DNA of 64,000 bases from Micromonospora sp. CCTCC AA 2012012 (GCF_040499845.1 NZ_CP159342.1:868001-932000), one strand, 5' to 3'. Positions 46,201 to 54,302 are shown, counted from the first letter of the stretch. The notes: a model not told the origin generated them from the sequence alone. Translations and numbers: made by a program.

Positions 46201-46326
46201 GACGCTCGCAACCGAGGCGTCCGCCGCGCTACCGCTGCGGTCTTCCGCCGGTACATGTTGAAGCCGGTGGGGGAGCCGTATGACTCCACCGTCGCCTACA
46301 TCGAGGCCCACTACCTTGTTGACTGA
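43225..46326 (+). CDS. hsdR: Type I restriction endonuclease subunit R
   Basis: 1033 aa, full length. GTG start inside HsdS. The nuclease core is FDLVYWVNGLPLVVVEVKSP (D...ExK). The helicase has Walker A IWHHQGSGKTLLMVFAASLL, DEAH box VLVDEAHRTQ, motif III MTGTPL and a late motif LMTGFDAPNEGVLYLDKPLK with TRPNRTW. The C-terminal helical region (EERKERLAELGPMVLEIINA) binds the MTase core. It cleaves unmethylated foreign DNA after ATP-driven translocation. All three subunits are intact, so the system is probably active. Confidence 0.94.
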   Translation: MAKGIREREFQNLVIQWSLPMGWRFTAGRSLPRETTQTVVAGQLRDAIVRLNPELIDGFDVDAVVEEIIATVNAVEGGLVRANEQVLHLLRGHKEFRDANGVWYALKIIDVEHPTANTLVVSDEVTITVPGKTSRRFDLVYWVNGLPLVVVEVKSPTAKSGWVDAAREINDVYAAEYPWFFTPNVFAVASDGMKLRFGAAGAPMNLWQPFRSTADDEKLSAQADVQRSVELLLNPATVLDMLANFALFDTSGGGVDKKYLPRYPQMEAAHLIHERVVAGGQKGLIWHHQGSGKTLLMVFAASLLLADTRTESPTIILLSDRTQLVRQTSGVFTSAMGHAYFHQPATGQELRSLLADDVRGVISTTVHKFADVGKDLSTRNNIIVLVDEAHRTQAVSRDRGRLPGRPTLAEQMRAALPNAKFFGMTGTPLRNLATDTFALFGEETDPGRVLHRYSVSRSLRDEATVPVMLDPHPVSFEMNDQELQAEFDQFADDFDLDDPDREALSRKFGRLTSVFANPDRIHTVCQDIVDHYLAGAYRNGLKAQVVAYNRELAVAYTDKINELLAGFEASQVLAEVGKHDRIIAEVNISVSDSKDEDPSLRPYRLSEAEEEEQKRRFLTPDDPLCFLVVTAKLMTGFDAPNEGVLYLDKPLKAHTLFQTITRPNRTWVSPTGFVKTSGVVVDYIGLAEEVQRAVVDPTAEGTGKGGGFLTDVSELVAEFRTTFARIEDLLADVDDLDLTVHGYESVRAINVFLDTNHGAAEVFSKDYRLLARLYPLINTDKRVAKYRDGFGLFGSVYTTLFKKSSDEERKERLAELGPMVLEIINAHVHSFSVVASQEEALVLDAQGITILKELMSLVRPKPGKDDGDDKKRPSAAEILDHIKAALDKGVEPGSAKYTALAERIRLLRDRIIQNAQDALEFLAEALRIARAIVNAEKHPDEAVVVLDDDRVGVLSRIIHDHAPSGLTVTERNLAEEIDQVVTRTLAQSWDNADARNRGVRRATAAVFRRYMLKPVGEPYDSTVAYIEAHYLVD

Positions 46327-46765
46327 CGAATGCAGGAAGTCCCGGCAACCTGTGGCGGTCGCGGGGACTCGTTGCACTGCTCGGGCGCCGGAGCATGGCC
46401 GCGGCAAAGTCGTGAAGGCGTCCGACTTGGGGGCTTTGGGGAAGAGGCGCCTGTGCTGTTGGCAGCAGGGCGGGCACGGCTCGGTTACTTGATCACCACT
46501 GTGCTCTACACACGGTTGTTCGTCCGAAGTGGTCTCGGGCGCTACGCGCCTCGCCATCATCGCTAATTCGTCAGACAAGGCGTCAGCGGATCATCGTCAG
46601 ACGCGGCACCCCGCACGGCTCCGGCCTGGCATCCGCCGCTTGGTGCAGCACAGCGCCCCACGATGACGACACTCGTGAGGCGACGGCCGGTCGCCGTTGC
46701 GACAGTGGCGTCGTCCCCTAGCTACACTACGCAGCACTGCCATCAGCACTCCATGGAGGTGAACA
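46327..46765. promoter_or_regulatory. Intergenic region before DUF262 gene
   Basis: 440 bases with no gene. CGTCAG-type hexamers recur at 46566-46605 (three copies in about 40 bases). GGAGGT at 46755 is the strong ribosome site of the next gene. It is likely the promoter of the DUF262 protein. Confidence 0.35.
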
Positions 46766-48994
46766 GTGCCTGAGGCTCCCATCCGCGGCGACGGCTTCAC
46801 CGTTCAGGGGCTGTTCAGTACCTTTCAGTTCCGGCTGGACTCGTTTCAGCGGGAGTACAGCTGGGGCCGCCAGGATGTTAAGGCATTGATCGACGATCTG
46901 TCGGGCCACTTCATCCGGCAGTGGTCACCGGGGCAAGAGCGCCGGGATGTCCGGCTCTTCGAGCCGTACTTCCTGGGCCCATTTGTCTACTATCGCGACG
47001 ATGAGTTCGCCGCGCTTGTGGACGGACAGCAGCGGATCACGACTCTGCATCTGCTTCTGGTGCATTTGCGTCGGCTCGCTGCCGAGGCTGATCGCCGGGA
47101 GTATGGCAACGATATAGCGGCCCTTGATCCGCTCATCGCTGGAACGTCCTATGGGGAGCGAGCGTACGCCATCGACGAGCCTGAGAGGGTTCCGCTGCTG
47201 GAGTCCCTCCTCGACGGCACGCTTTTCAGCGTTTCGGCCGAAGCCAGCCCGTCTGTGACCAACCTGTATGAGCGCAGTCAGGAGATCGACGAGCTGTTGC
47301 CGGAGACTGTCCGCGATGAGGCGCTGCCGCTATTCATCCACTGGCTTCTCAATCGGGTATGCCTAGTCGGTATCGACGCCGTCAACCGCCGTCAGGGTTG
47401 GGCGATCTTCGAGACGATGAACGACCGCGGTGTGCAGCTGGGTCCCGCCGACCTGCTCAAGAGCTTCCTCTTGCGGCGGGCCGACAACGTGCACAACCGG
47501 GCACGGCTCGGCGAGACCTGGCGCTCGATGCTGACGAGGCTGCATGCTGTCGGCACCCAGGCTACAACGCGGTTCCTCCAGGCTCTTCTCGTGGGGAAGT
47601 ACGCGATCGACCAATCCGACGTGACCGACATTGCTATTTCCTTCCACGGCTGGGTCCAGTTGAACGCCGAAAAGCGGCTTGGCCTCATGCATCCTTCGGA
47701 ATTCGCGCGCTTCATTGAGCGCGACCTCCCGGCCTTCTCCCGTCGCTTCGCAACTCTCGCCGCCGCCTCCAGGCGGCCCGATCAGGGTCTTGATCCGGTG
47801 TTCTACAACGCGGTCAACGAGATTGACCAGATGCCCTTCCTGCTGGCGACGCTTGGACCCGACGATACCGATGCGCAATTCCGGGACAAGGCTCGGCTTG
47901 TGGCGGCGTTCCTGGATCTAACCTACGTGCAACGGTTGATCAACAATGGGGACGACCGCCCAGACGCGGCGTTGCCTGAGTTTTTGGACCTGCTCCGTGA
48001 TCTACGCGGCTGTCGCGACATCGAACAGATCAAGAAGCTGCTCGGCGACCGAACGGCAGGCCTCGACACGTCGTTCTCAGTGGTACGGCAGTACGGGCTC
48101 CGGCCAGATAACCGGGCGCAGGTCAGGTATCTGTTGGCTCGGATGACCGCGTTCGTGGAGTTGGAAAGTGGACGCCCGGACCAGATTGCCCGGTACCTGG
48201 AGAAGTCCGAACCGTATGAGATCGAGCACATTTGGGCGAACAAATTTGAGAGGTATCAGGCGGAAGTTAAGACGGAGGACAAGTTTCGGCTTCAGCGCAA
48301 TCGTCTAGGGGCGCTCCTGCTGCTCCAGAAGTCGCACAATGCGAGCTATCAGGCTGCGCCGTATGAGGAAAAGGTCGAGTGGTACCGCGGGCAGAACCAC
48401 CTTGCCGCGTCTCTGCACAAGGTCAACCATCAACGCAACAGGCCGTTCACCGACGGCGTCGTCAAAAAGTATGGCCTGGAGAAGCTTTTCCGATCGTTCG
48501 ACAAGTTTGACATGAGCGCCATCGAGACACGACAGCTTCTCTACCAGCGGCTGTGCGAGCTGATCTGGGATCCACAACGGCTGGGCTTCGTCGTGCCGCC
48601 GAAGGCTTCGTTGCCCGAGCGGGCCACCGCCCGGGCGGTGGCCCACCGGACCCGCGCTCACTATGGTGCGATCACCGTCGCCCGCTTGGTCGGGGCGGAG
48701 GCGCTCAGCGTGGGCGAGGAGTTGACCCTGGTCTACAAGCAAGTTCGCCACACCGCTCGAATCAGTCTGGGTGGCCAGATTGAGCTGGCCACTGGCGAGC
48801 GGTTTGATTCGCCCTCGCCAGCAGGCACGGCCGTGACCGGTAAGCGGACGATGAACGGCTGGAGCTACTGGAAGGTCGACCGGGCCGGCAAGGCAGTTAC
48901 CTTGTTCGACGTGCGTTCAGACGCTCTCGAGCGCGGCCTCCTCGAAACAGAGGAGCGGCATCCCGAGCAACCAAGCTCCACCGGTCTTTTCTGA
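46766..48994 (+). CDS. DUF262/DUF1524 (GmrSD-like) protein with C-terminal RAMA-like domain
   Basis: 742 aa from GTG 46766. The N-terminal DUF262 (ParB-like/GmrS) domain has FQFRLDSFQREYSWGRQDVK and the NTPase motif ALVDGQQRITTLHLLLVHLR (D86-G-Q-Q-R90). GWAIFETMNDRGVQLGPADL follows. The DUF1524 HNH-type nuclease (GmrD-like) region has PYEIEHIWANKFERYQ and RLQRNRLGALLLLQKSHNAS. The last 110 residues (SVGEELTLVYKQVRHTARIS, then FDSPSPAGTAVTG and NGWSYWKV) match the RAMA/DUF4357 pattern. Known relatives are type IV enzymes cutting modified DNA. The RAMA part could read the modification. Lower GC than flanking genes. Confidence 0.85.
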   Translation: MPEAPIRGDGFTVQGLFSTFQFRLDSFQREYSWGRQDVKALIDDLSGHFIRQWSPGQERRDVRLFEPYFLGPFVYYRDDEFAALVDGQQRITTLHLLLVHLRRLAAEADRREYGNDIAALDPLIAGTSYGERAYAIDEPERVPLLESLLDGTLFSVSAEASPSVTNLYERSQEIDELLPETVRDEALPLFIHWLLNRVCLVGIDAVNRRQGWAIFETMNDRGVQLGPADLLKSFLLRRADNVHNRARLGETWRSMLTRLHAVGTQATTRFLQALLVGKYAIDQSDVTDIAISFHGWVQLNAEKRLGLMHPSEFARFIERDLPAFSRRFATLAAASRRPDQGLDPVFYNAVNEIDQMPFLLATLGPDDTDAQFRDKARLVAAFLDLTYVQRLINNGDDRPDAALPEFLDLLRDLRGCRDIEQIKKLLGDRTAGLDTSFSVVRQYGLRPDNRAQVRYLLARMTAFVELESGRPDQIARYLEKSEPYEIEHIWANKFERYQAEVKTEDKFRLQRNRLGALLLLQKSHNASYQAAPYEEKVEWYRGQNHLAASLHKVNHQRNRPFTDGVVKKYGLEKLFRSFDKFDMSAIETRQLLYQRLCELIWDPQRLGFVVPPKASLPERATARAVAHRTRAHYGAITVARLVGAEALSVGEELTLVYKQVRHTARISLGGQIELATGERFDSPSPAGTAVTGKRTMNGWSYWKVDRAGKAVTLFDVRSDALERGLLETEERHPEQPSSTGLF

Positions 48995-49299
48995 ACTTGG
49001 TCGTAACTTGAAGCCACGACCCGTACGTCGCTTCGCGGTCGGCGCGCGCATCGTGACGATCCAGCTCCGCCAAGGTGCGTCGGCGTCAAGCTGAGCGACC
49101 CGCTGGGCCACCGACAGCAGCGCCGGCCACCCCCATCGGCATACCTCATCAACCCCGCCTACGCCCATGCCCGTCAAGATCACGCCGACACGCAGAACCG
49201 TAGAGGACAGATCTGGCTGTTCAACATCTGTAGGGATCTCCTAGGGTGAGCTGGTCTTTGACGGTCCAGCAGGCGTCCTGGACATCGGTCGGTCACCTG
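48995..49299. other. No recognisable gene
   Basis: 305 bases between the convergent DUF262 and DUF6527 genes. No clear hairpin with a long stem was found. Confidence 0.4.
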
Positions 49300-49746
49300 T
49301 CACGAGGCGTCATCGGCGCGGCCGTGCCGCCTCAGCCACGCCCGCACCGTACCCATGAGCCGAGGGCCTTTGCCCACCACAGCACCCCCGGGATCCTGAT
49401 GTTGCCGACCTGGAGCCGTTGACCCAACGGCACTGGCCGAGCGATGCCGGTCGGGGCCATCGTGAGAACGGTCCTTAGCCCACTCAATCCGGTTGCGCCG
49501 GATCCAGTAGTGCGATCGGCACGGGTAGTTCCAGTTGCCCACCGAAGGGTGCAGCGTCACGGACACCCCGTCGAAGGTGAGGCTCCACCCCTCCCTGCTG
49601 ATCGGGGTGACGATCTCACTGCTGCAGCCGCACGGGCACAGGTGCAGCGCTGTGGCGTAGCGGATCGAGACGTACAGCACGCCGTCGTCGAGGACGTCGG
49701 GGGCCGAGTCGACGAAGCGGTGCTCGATGTTGGTCCGTCGGGTCAT
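49300..49746 (-). CDS. DUF6527 family protein (Ubl-system partner)
   Basis: 148 aa. The DUF6527 pattern is clear: VLYVSIRYATALHLCPCGCS, PISREGWSLTFDGVSVTLHP, SVGNWNYPCRSHYWIRRNR. Cys/His groups in LCPCGC and PCRSH probably bind a metal. The last 60 residues are basic and low complexity, beyond the domain. Its start overlaps the E1-like gene stop by 4 bases. DUF6527 proteins are found with ThiF-type E1 and multiubiquitin genes in bacteria; their role is not known to me and could be processing or effector. Third and last gene of the cassette. Confidence 0.78.
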   Translation of the reverse strand: MTRRTNIEHRFVDSAPDVLDDGVLYVSIRYATALHLCPCGCSSEIVTPISREGWSLTFDGVSVTLHPSVGNWNYPCRSHYWIRRNRIEWAKDRSHDGPDRHRSASAVGSTAPGRQHQDPGGAVVGKGPRLMGTVRAWLRRHGRADDAS

Positions 49747-50921
49747 GTCTGGTCATCACCGACCAGGCAGTTGGTGGTGATCGTGTAGACGCTGTGGTGC
49801 TCGTGCTCGATATCGGCGTAGAAGCCGCACCACTTTTTCCACCTGATCACCGCGTAGGTGGCGTTCAAGGCGTTGAGCTCGGCGATCTGGATGTTGGTGC
49901 CGTAGTCGTCGTCGCCGTCGTCCTCGAACGGGATCCGCCGCTGGTCCCAGATGTGGTCCCGCTTCTGCGGGGTGCTCGTGGTGGTCCGCAGGTGCCCGGC
50001 GATCATGTCATCGACGGTGTAGAGGCCCATGCCGACGTCGACGAACGCGACCCCGGCCGCCTCCATCGCCTTGATCAGGTACTGCTTGGGTTCGCCCTGG
50101 TCCATGCAGAGGAACACGAACGACATCGACTGCAACTCGTCGGCGTTCGTCTCGTGGAGAAAGTAGGGGTGGGCGACGATGCCGCGGCGCATCGCGCCGT
50201 ACATTTCGGCGTAGTGGTAAACCTTCTTGGGCCGCTGCCGCAGCTGATCGAGCGAGGGCGCGCCGGGGGCCCGGAAGGCGTTGTGCTGCAACAAATCGTC
50301 ACCGTCGAACAGGTGGATCTCCCGAACTGGCGCCTTGGCGATTAGGTCCAGCACGTAGGAGCCGCTGCCGCCGAGCCCGACGACCGCAACCCGGGGCAGG
50401 GCCAGCTTCGCGTTGATGGCCGCGATCCCGGCGCGGCTGCTGGCCGTGTCGAGGTAGCGGAAGACCGACTCCGACGCGTCGGTCTCCACGACCCGGAACG
50501 TTCGGGCGGTCACCGACGGGTCGACCGCGGCCGCGTGCGTGGCCAGGAGGGCCACGTAGGTCGTGATCTTCGCGTAGTAGTCCGGGTAGCCGGCGTCGGG
50601 CTTGTTGGAGAACATGAAGTTCACCGTCAGCCCTGGGATGATCTGCTCCTGGACCGGGCTGTGGATCACCTTGCTGAGCGGCTGTCCGTTCGCGTCGCAG
50701 GGCTGCTCGCCGGCGAAGTGGACCACGTGGGTCTCCGGTGTGATCGTGGTGTCGCCGGCGAGGCTGAGCTTGGACACCAGGGTGCCGAGCTTGACCTCCC
50801 GCTGCGCGTTCAGGTACGGGACGTGGGCGACCACGAGGTGACCGTGCTCGACGGTCACCTCGTAGCCCTCGTCACGCAACCGGCGCAGGTCGGCGCTACG
50901 AGCGACGAGTGCGAGTGACAT
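49743..50921 (-). CDS. ThiF/E1-like adenylyltransferase of bacterial ubiquitin-like cassette
   Basis: 392 aa from ATG 50921. A longer frame upstream (to 51032) only overlaps the Ubl gene. The N-terminal 150 residues (DUF6791-type or E2-like region) contain HVVHFAGEQPCDANGQPLSK. The Rossmann E1 domain begins PRVAVVGLGGSGSYVLDLIA, with HLFDGDDLLQHNAFRAPGAP (adenylation site Asp and Asn/Arg) and SFVFLCMDQGEPKQYL. Candidate catalytic Cys are in the N-terminal HFAGEQPC and near the end (KWCGFYAD, TTNCLVGD). It would activate the Ubl C-terminus with ATP. Overlaps Ubl by 26 bases and DUF6527 by 4. Confidence 0.82.
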   Translation of the reverse strand: MSLALVARSADLRRLRDEGYEVTVEHGHLVVAHVPYLNAQREVKLGTLVSKLSLAGDTTITPETHVVHFAGEQPCDANGQPLSKVIHSPVQEQIIPGLTVNFMFSNKPDAGYPDYYAKITTYVALLATHAAAVDPSVTARTFRVVETDASESVFRYLDTASSRAGIAAINAKLALPRVAVVGLGGSGSYVLDLIAKAPVREIHLFDGDDLLQHNAFRAPGAPSLDQLRQRPKKVYHYAEMYGAMRRGIVAHPYFLHETNADELQSMSFVFLCMDQGEPKQYLIKAMEAAGVAFVDVGMGLYTVDDMIAGHLRTTTSTPQKRDHIWDQRRIPFEDDGDDDYGTNIQIAELNALNATYAVIRWKKWCGFYADIEHEHHSVYTITTNCLVGDDQT

Positions 50922-51174
50922 CGAAAGCGGTTCCGTCCTTGATGGTGACCGTGCCGCCCTCGCTGAGGTTGCCGTCACGCTGTGGTGCCACCGCGCGGTG
51001 GTAGGTGACCGTGAAGACCACCTCGGTGTCATGGGCGCCCGGGAACGCGAGGGCGACGACCTGGGCGAAGGTGAGCTCGCGGTCGTCGACGGTCTTCTGG
51101 CGGGTGTTGATGATGATCGTGTAGCGGCGCTGGACCCGCTGGTCCTGGTCCGCGATGCCGATGTCCGACATCAT
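50896..51174 (-). CDS. Multiubiquitin-type ubiquitin-like protein
   Basis: 92 aa with AAGGAGGAC directly before ATG 51174. The beta-grasp fold is readable: RRYTIIINTRQKTVDDRELT (strands 1-2), FAQVVALAFPGAHDTEVVFT (helix and strand 3), VTYHRAVAPQRDGNLSEGGT, and KDGTAFDVTRTRRS. This matches the multiubiquitin family, here as a single domain. The C-terminus TRTRRS has no Gly-Gly, so it is not a classic di-glycine modifier; the family often ends in a similar TRTDxS. First gene of the Ubl-E1-DUF6527 operon. Confidence 0.8.
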   Translation of the reverse strand: MMSDIGIADQDQRVQRRYTIIINTRQKTVDDRELTFAQVVALAFPGAHDTEVVFTVTYHRAVAPQRDGNLSEGGTVTIKDGTAFDVTRTRRS

Positions 51175-51506
51175 GTCCTCCTTGATGGTCTGGTGTGTCC
51201 AGGCGCCGGTGGTCCCGGCGTCCTGCTTCCGCCGATGCCTGACGGCGAACCGTCCCCGGCTGTCCGATCCCGAAAGACCGCGGAGGATGTGTCGATGATC
51301 ACATTCGTCCGGACGACGGTTCGACCGGCTGGTCGCAGGGCGCGCGTCCCGAGGTGGCGGTGGGTGCCGACCCGTTCATTCCGGAGTGTCGGCGGGACCG
51401 AACGCGCCCGTGCCGGTGGCGAGGGGGGCGAGCGCGCAGCACGGTCCGTATGCTGTACGTCGCCGTTCGCCGGTTCCAGCCGAGCGGTAGGTAGGAGTAG
51501 CCCACG
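51175..51506. promoter_or_regulatory. Bidirectional promoter region between Ubl cassette and sigma-like/ImmA module
   Basis: 332 bases separate the two divergent operons. The + ribosome site GTAGGAG (51492) and the - site GGAGG lie at the two ends. No gene is convincing inside. Shared promoter DNA suggests joint control of the Ubl cassette and the protease module. Confidence 0.4.
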
Positions 51507-51869
51507 ATGACGTGGCCCGGCCAGAGGGTGTGGCGGCCGCCTGTCGGCCTGGTCGCGGTGCTACCCCGCGACTACTACAACCCGCGCGACCCGCACGCCC
51601 GCAGACCGACGGTGGTCGTGCGGGTCCTGCCCGCGGACCGCGCGTGCCTGGTCGTGACCCGGACCAGCGACACCATGGTCGCGCACTCCAAGGACATCTG
51701 GCACGACAAAGATCCAGAGCTGCTCTGCGACCGCCAGGGCTGGTGGCAGCCCCGGCGTGTCCACCGGGTCGACTTCGGTGCCTACGACGACGAGGACACC
51801 AAACCACACGTGATCATGAGCGGGGATCTTCTCGACCGCATCCTCGCCGCCTACCAGGAGTTTTCATGA
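51507..51869 (+). CDS. Hypothetical protein, possibly PemK/MazF-like fold
   Basis: 120 aa. The start region GLVAVLPRDYYNPRDPHARR followed by PTVVVRVLPADRACLVVTRT resembles the first strands of PemK/MazF-type proteins. The rest (RQGWWQPRRVHRVDFGAYDD and SGDLLDRILAAYQEF) is compatible with a small beta-barrel plus helix. The match is by eye and weak. It is coupled (ATGA) to the sigma-like gene. A toxin role would need an antitoxin, and none is obvious. Confidence 0.5.
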   Translation: MTWPGQRVWRPPVGLVAVLPRDYYNPRDPHARRPTVVVRVLPADRACLVVTRTSDTMVAHSKDIWHDKDPELLCDRQGWWQPRRVHRVDFGAYDDEDTKPHVIMSGDLLDRILAAYQEFS

Positions 51870-52828
51870 GCGCATGGGAGGAGTTGCAGCGCGACGGCGT
51901 CTTCGGCACCGAGGCGACCGCCGAGCTGTACCGGTGCGTCCGCGCGGTCGCCCGGGCCGGCAACTTCCCGCCGCCGACCGGTTACCACCAGTGGACCTTG
52001 GACGCGATCGAGGAGACCGCGCACGAAGTGTTCGCCGATGCGAAGGGCCCACAGCGTCTGGTCGAACTCGCGGTGAAGGCGCACGACGACACGAGCTTCC
52101 GCCGGCTGCTGGAGCAGGTCGTCCGCAACTTCCTGCGGGATCGGGCCCGGGCCACGACCAAGGGCCGGCTGATCCGGCGGCTGCGGGAGGTCCTAGACGG
52201 TGATTCCCGGTTCCGGTTCGTTCCCGATGGGCGGCCCGGCGCCGGCCGCAACGTGGAACTGGCCGACGGGACCACACCCGGAGTCTGGAACGGCCGACTC
52301 ACCGACCTAGTCACCGCGGCCTACAAGGTGACCGACGTGACGATCGTGCGGTGGCGGCCTGATGCCCGCCGGGAGTCGCCGGTGGCCGACGCTGACAGCT
52401 TAGCCAACGTCTGCGAGGCGACGCTGCGGGCTGCAGGAGCGTCGCTCGCGCTGGCGGACCTAGCCGACGTGGTCGCCGCCCGGTTCGCCGTCGGGCCGAC
52501 CCCGGTGGTGACTCCGGTCGACGACATCGACCCCTGGTTGCCCGGCGTCGACACCATCGAACTGGCCCAGGCCGAGGCCGAGATCCGCGCCGGCGCCGAT
52601 CGGCTGCTCGCCCAGCTCACCAAGCGGGAGCAGTTAGTGCTCGCCTACCTGGACCAGCCTGTCCGGCAGATCGCCGATCGCACCGGCCTGGGCAAAAGCG
52701 TCGCCGCGCAGGTTGCCGCCAGGGTCAAGGAGATCGCCGGTCAGATACTCGGCGCCGAACCGCGTCGCGAGGACATGCTGAGCCTGGCGCAGTCGCTGGC
52801 CACCCCGCGTCCGCATGACGAGCATTAG
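51866..52828 (+). CDS. Sigma-factor-like protein with C-terminal region-4-type HTH
   Basis: 320 aa from ATG 51866, 4 bases inside the preceding gene. The last 60 residues, LLAQLTKREQLVLAYLDQPV and RQIADRTGLGKSVAAQVAAR, are a sigma-70 region-4-like HTH. The N-terminal part has a basic helix region (RRLLEQVVRNFLRDRARATT and KGRLIRRLREVL) where region 2 would lie, but no clear -10 recognition motif. The middle section (SLANVCEATLRAAGASLALA, LADVVAARFAVG) is an extra helical domain. It could be a diverged ECF sigma factor or an anti-activator. Followed by a zinc-motif protein, as sigma/anti-sigma pairs are. Confidence 0.65.
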   Translation: MSAWEELQRDGVFGTEATAELYRCVRAVARAGNFPPPTGYHQWTLDAIEETAHEVFADAKGPQRLVELAVKAHDDTSFRRLLEQVVRNFLRDRARATTKGRLIRRLREVLDGDSRFRFVPDGRPGAGRNVELADGTTPGVWNGRLTDLVTAAYKVTDVTIVRWRPDARRESPVADADSLANVCEATLRAAGASLALADLADVVAARFAVGPTPVVTPVDDIDPWLPGVDTIELAQAEAEIRAGADRLLAQLTKREQLVLAYLDQPVRQIADRTGLGKSVAAQVAARVKEIAGQILGAEPRREDMLSLAQSLATPRPHDEH

Positions 52829-52857
52829 CATCTCGGCGAAATCGGACGCACATCACC

Positions 52858-53052
52858 ATGGCGCAAAGAAGCGCCGGCCGCGGCCGGACAGACCACGACG
52901 GTGCGCCGTTTCAACTACGTACACAGGTCAGATGGAGAAGGCATGAGAGTGCGGGAGATGACCTGCGGGAGGGTAGAGGCATGGTGACCCATCAGCCCAT
53001 TCGCTCACGACTGCGGCGGACCGTCGCCAGCCCGACTGGTGTACGGCGATGA
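52858..53052 (+). CDS. Possible small basic peptide gene
   Basis: 64 codons from ATG 52858. The stop overlaps the next start by 4 bases (ATGA), which is the only positive sign. The product is Arg-rich and low complexity and no family is recognised. It may be a chance frame in the 220-base gap or an upstream coupling ORF for the zinc-motif gene, which has no clear ribosome site of its own. Confidence 0.22.
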   Translation: MAQRSAGRGRTDHDGAPFQLRTQVRWRRHESAGDDLREGRGMVTHQPIRSRLRRTVASPTGVRR

Positions 53053-54302
53053 CCGGCATTCCGTCGAACGACCACGGCCCGGTGTGGCACGTCTTCGCCG
53101 ACGCCGACTTGAATCCTCCGGTGGCAGTCGCCGGAGGGCACCTGCTCGATGCAGATCTGGAAACATCTGGGCAGGGCGACCGCAAGCACTTGGCCGAATG
53201 CGGCTGGTGCCAGCAGCGCCAGCAGGCTGCACGGCGGCACGGTGAGGACCTCGATGACGAGGCGTTCCTGCGCGCGGCACGGCAGCGTGCTCTCGCTGGC
53301 GGTGCGGCCGCCCTAGCGTCGGTCACCCGGCTGTCCCCCGAGGTGCACGCCCTGACCGTCGACACCGGCGTCCGGAAGGACGTCATGGTGGGCCAGTTGT
53401 GGCGGCTGCGGTGGCAGGACGTCACCGAACTTGCGTTGGTCGTCGACGTCGATCGCTGGTGGGTGACTGTCGCTCCGGTCACCACCGATGTGAGCGCCGC
53501 CGATGAGTTCAGCCTCATCCTGCCCACGACCGCCAGCGTGCTGAATACGGAATTCGCGGTCTGCTTCAGCCTGGAAAGCACGGTTCCGCTGTTCGTGTTC
53601 GATCGCGAGATCACACCGGCGAGCCGTCCGATGCTCGATGAGGCGAAAGCCGCCGCCCAAATTCCCCCACCCGAGACCATCCGGGACGTGTGGCGGGCAT
53701 GGCGCCGCGGCGTCGCCGGCCCCGCCCATCTGACCTATGGCACCTCGGTCGACGAGGCAGACCTGGATCGGCGCGAGCTGCGCAACGCCGTCGCCGCCGG
53801 ATTCACCCAGCTCGCTAGCGCCGCCGCCTGCGTCCCGGGTGACCCGGTCGGGGACGTAGTGCCCCTGCTGCAACAGGTCAAGAGCCTGCGCCTGCCGCCG
53901 GACCAGCTCACCGCACGCTCCGGCCTCGACATGAACGTCTTCCTGAGGATCAAGAAAGGCGGCCGCGTCACCCGCAGCGAAGCAGCACAGCTGGCACAGC
54001 TGCTCAATACCGACACCCGCACCGTTCTGGACGCGAACCCACCGTTCGACGACGCATTGATCGCCGAGGTCAGCCGGCCCACACATCGCGCGTCCCTGCG
54101 GTTGCTGGCCGGGACACACAGCTCCGAAGACGAACAACGCTGGGAGATGGCCGAGACGGTGGCACCACAGGCTGCGCGGGCCGTCAGCACGGCGAAACCG
54201 TCCGACAGCGGTGCCGGACGCACCGACTGGGCGGCGAAGGTGTCGGTCTATCTTCAGCAGCGCCTTACCGCGCTCGGTGGCTCCCTTTCGGACCGGCCAT
54301 GA
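53049..54302 (+). CDS. Zinc-motif (anti-sigma-like) and XRE-like HTH protein
   Basis: 417 aa. At residues 47-54, HLAECGWC gives H-x3-C-x2-C, the pattern of zinc-binding anti-sigma (ZAS) domains. The centre is beta-rich (LWRLRWQDVTELALVVDVDR, WWVTVAPVTTDVSAADEFSL). Residues 285-340 (LPPDQLTARSGLDMNVFLRI, KKGGRVTRSEAAQLAQLLNT) resemble an XRE/HigA-type HTH. The gene overlaps the ImmA/IrrE gene by 4 bases, the standard repressor-protease pair arrangement. Thus it may be both a zinc-dependent inhibitor of the sigma-like protein and a DNA binder cleaved by the protease (inference). Confidence 0.65.
   Translation: MTGIPSNDHGPVWHVFADADLNPPVAVAGGHLLDADLETSGQGDRKHLAECGWCQQRQQAARRHGEDLDDEAFLRAARQRALAGGAAALASVTRLSPEVHALTVDTGVRKDVMVGQLWRLRWQDVTELALVVDVDRWWVTVAPVTTDVSAADEFSLILPTTASVLNTEFAVCFSLESTVPLFVFDREITPASRPMLDEAKAAAQIPPPETIRDVWRAWRRGVAGPAHLTYGTSVDEADLDRRELRNAVAAGFTQLASAAACVPGDPVGDVVPLLQQVKSLRLPPDQLTARSGLDMNVFLRIKKGGRVTRSEAAQLAQLLNTDTRTVLDANPPFDDALIAEVSRPTHRASLRLLAGTHSSEDEQRWEMAETVAPQAARAVSTAKPSDSGAGRTDWAAKVSVYLQQRLTALGGSLSDRP

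Noticed and set aside
51507..51869. Confident MazF/PemK toxin call
   Set aside because: Only the first strands look similar, and no antitoxin gene with a typical DNA-binding N-terminus is adjacent.
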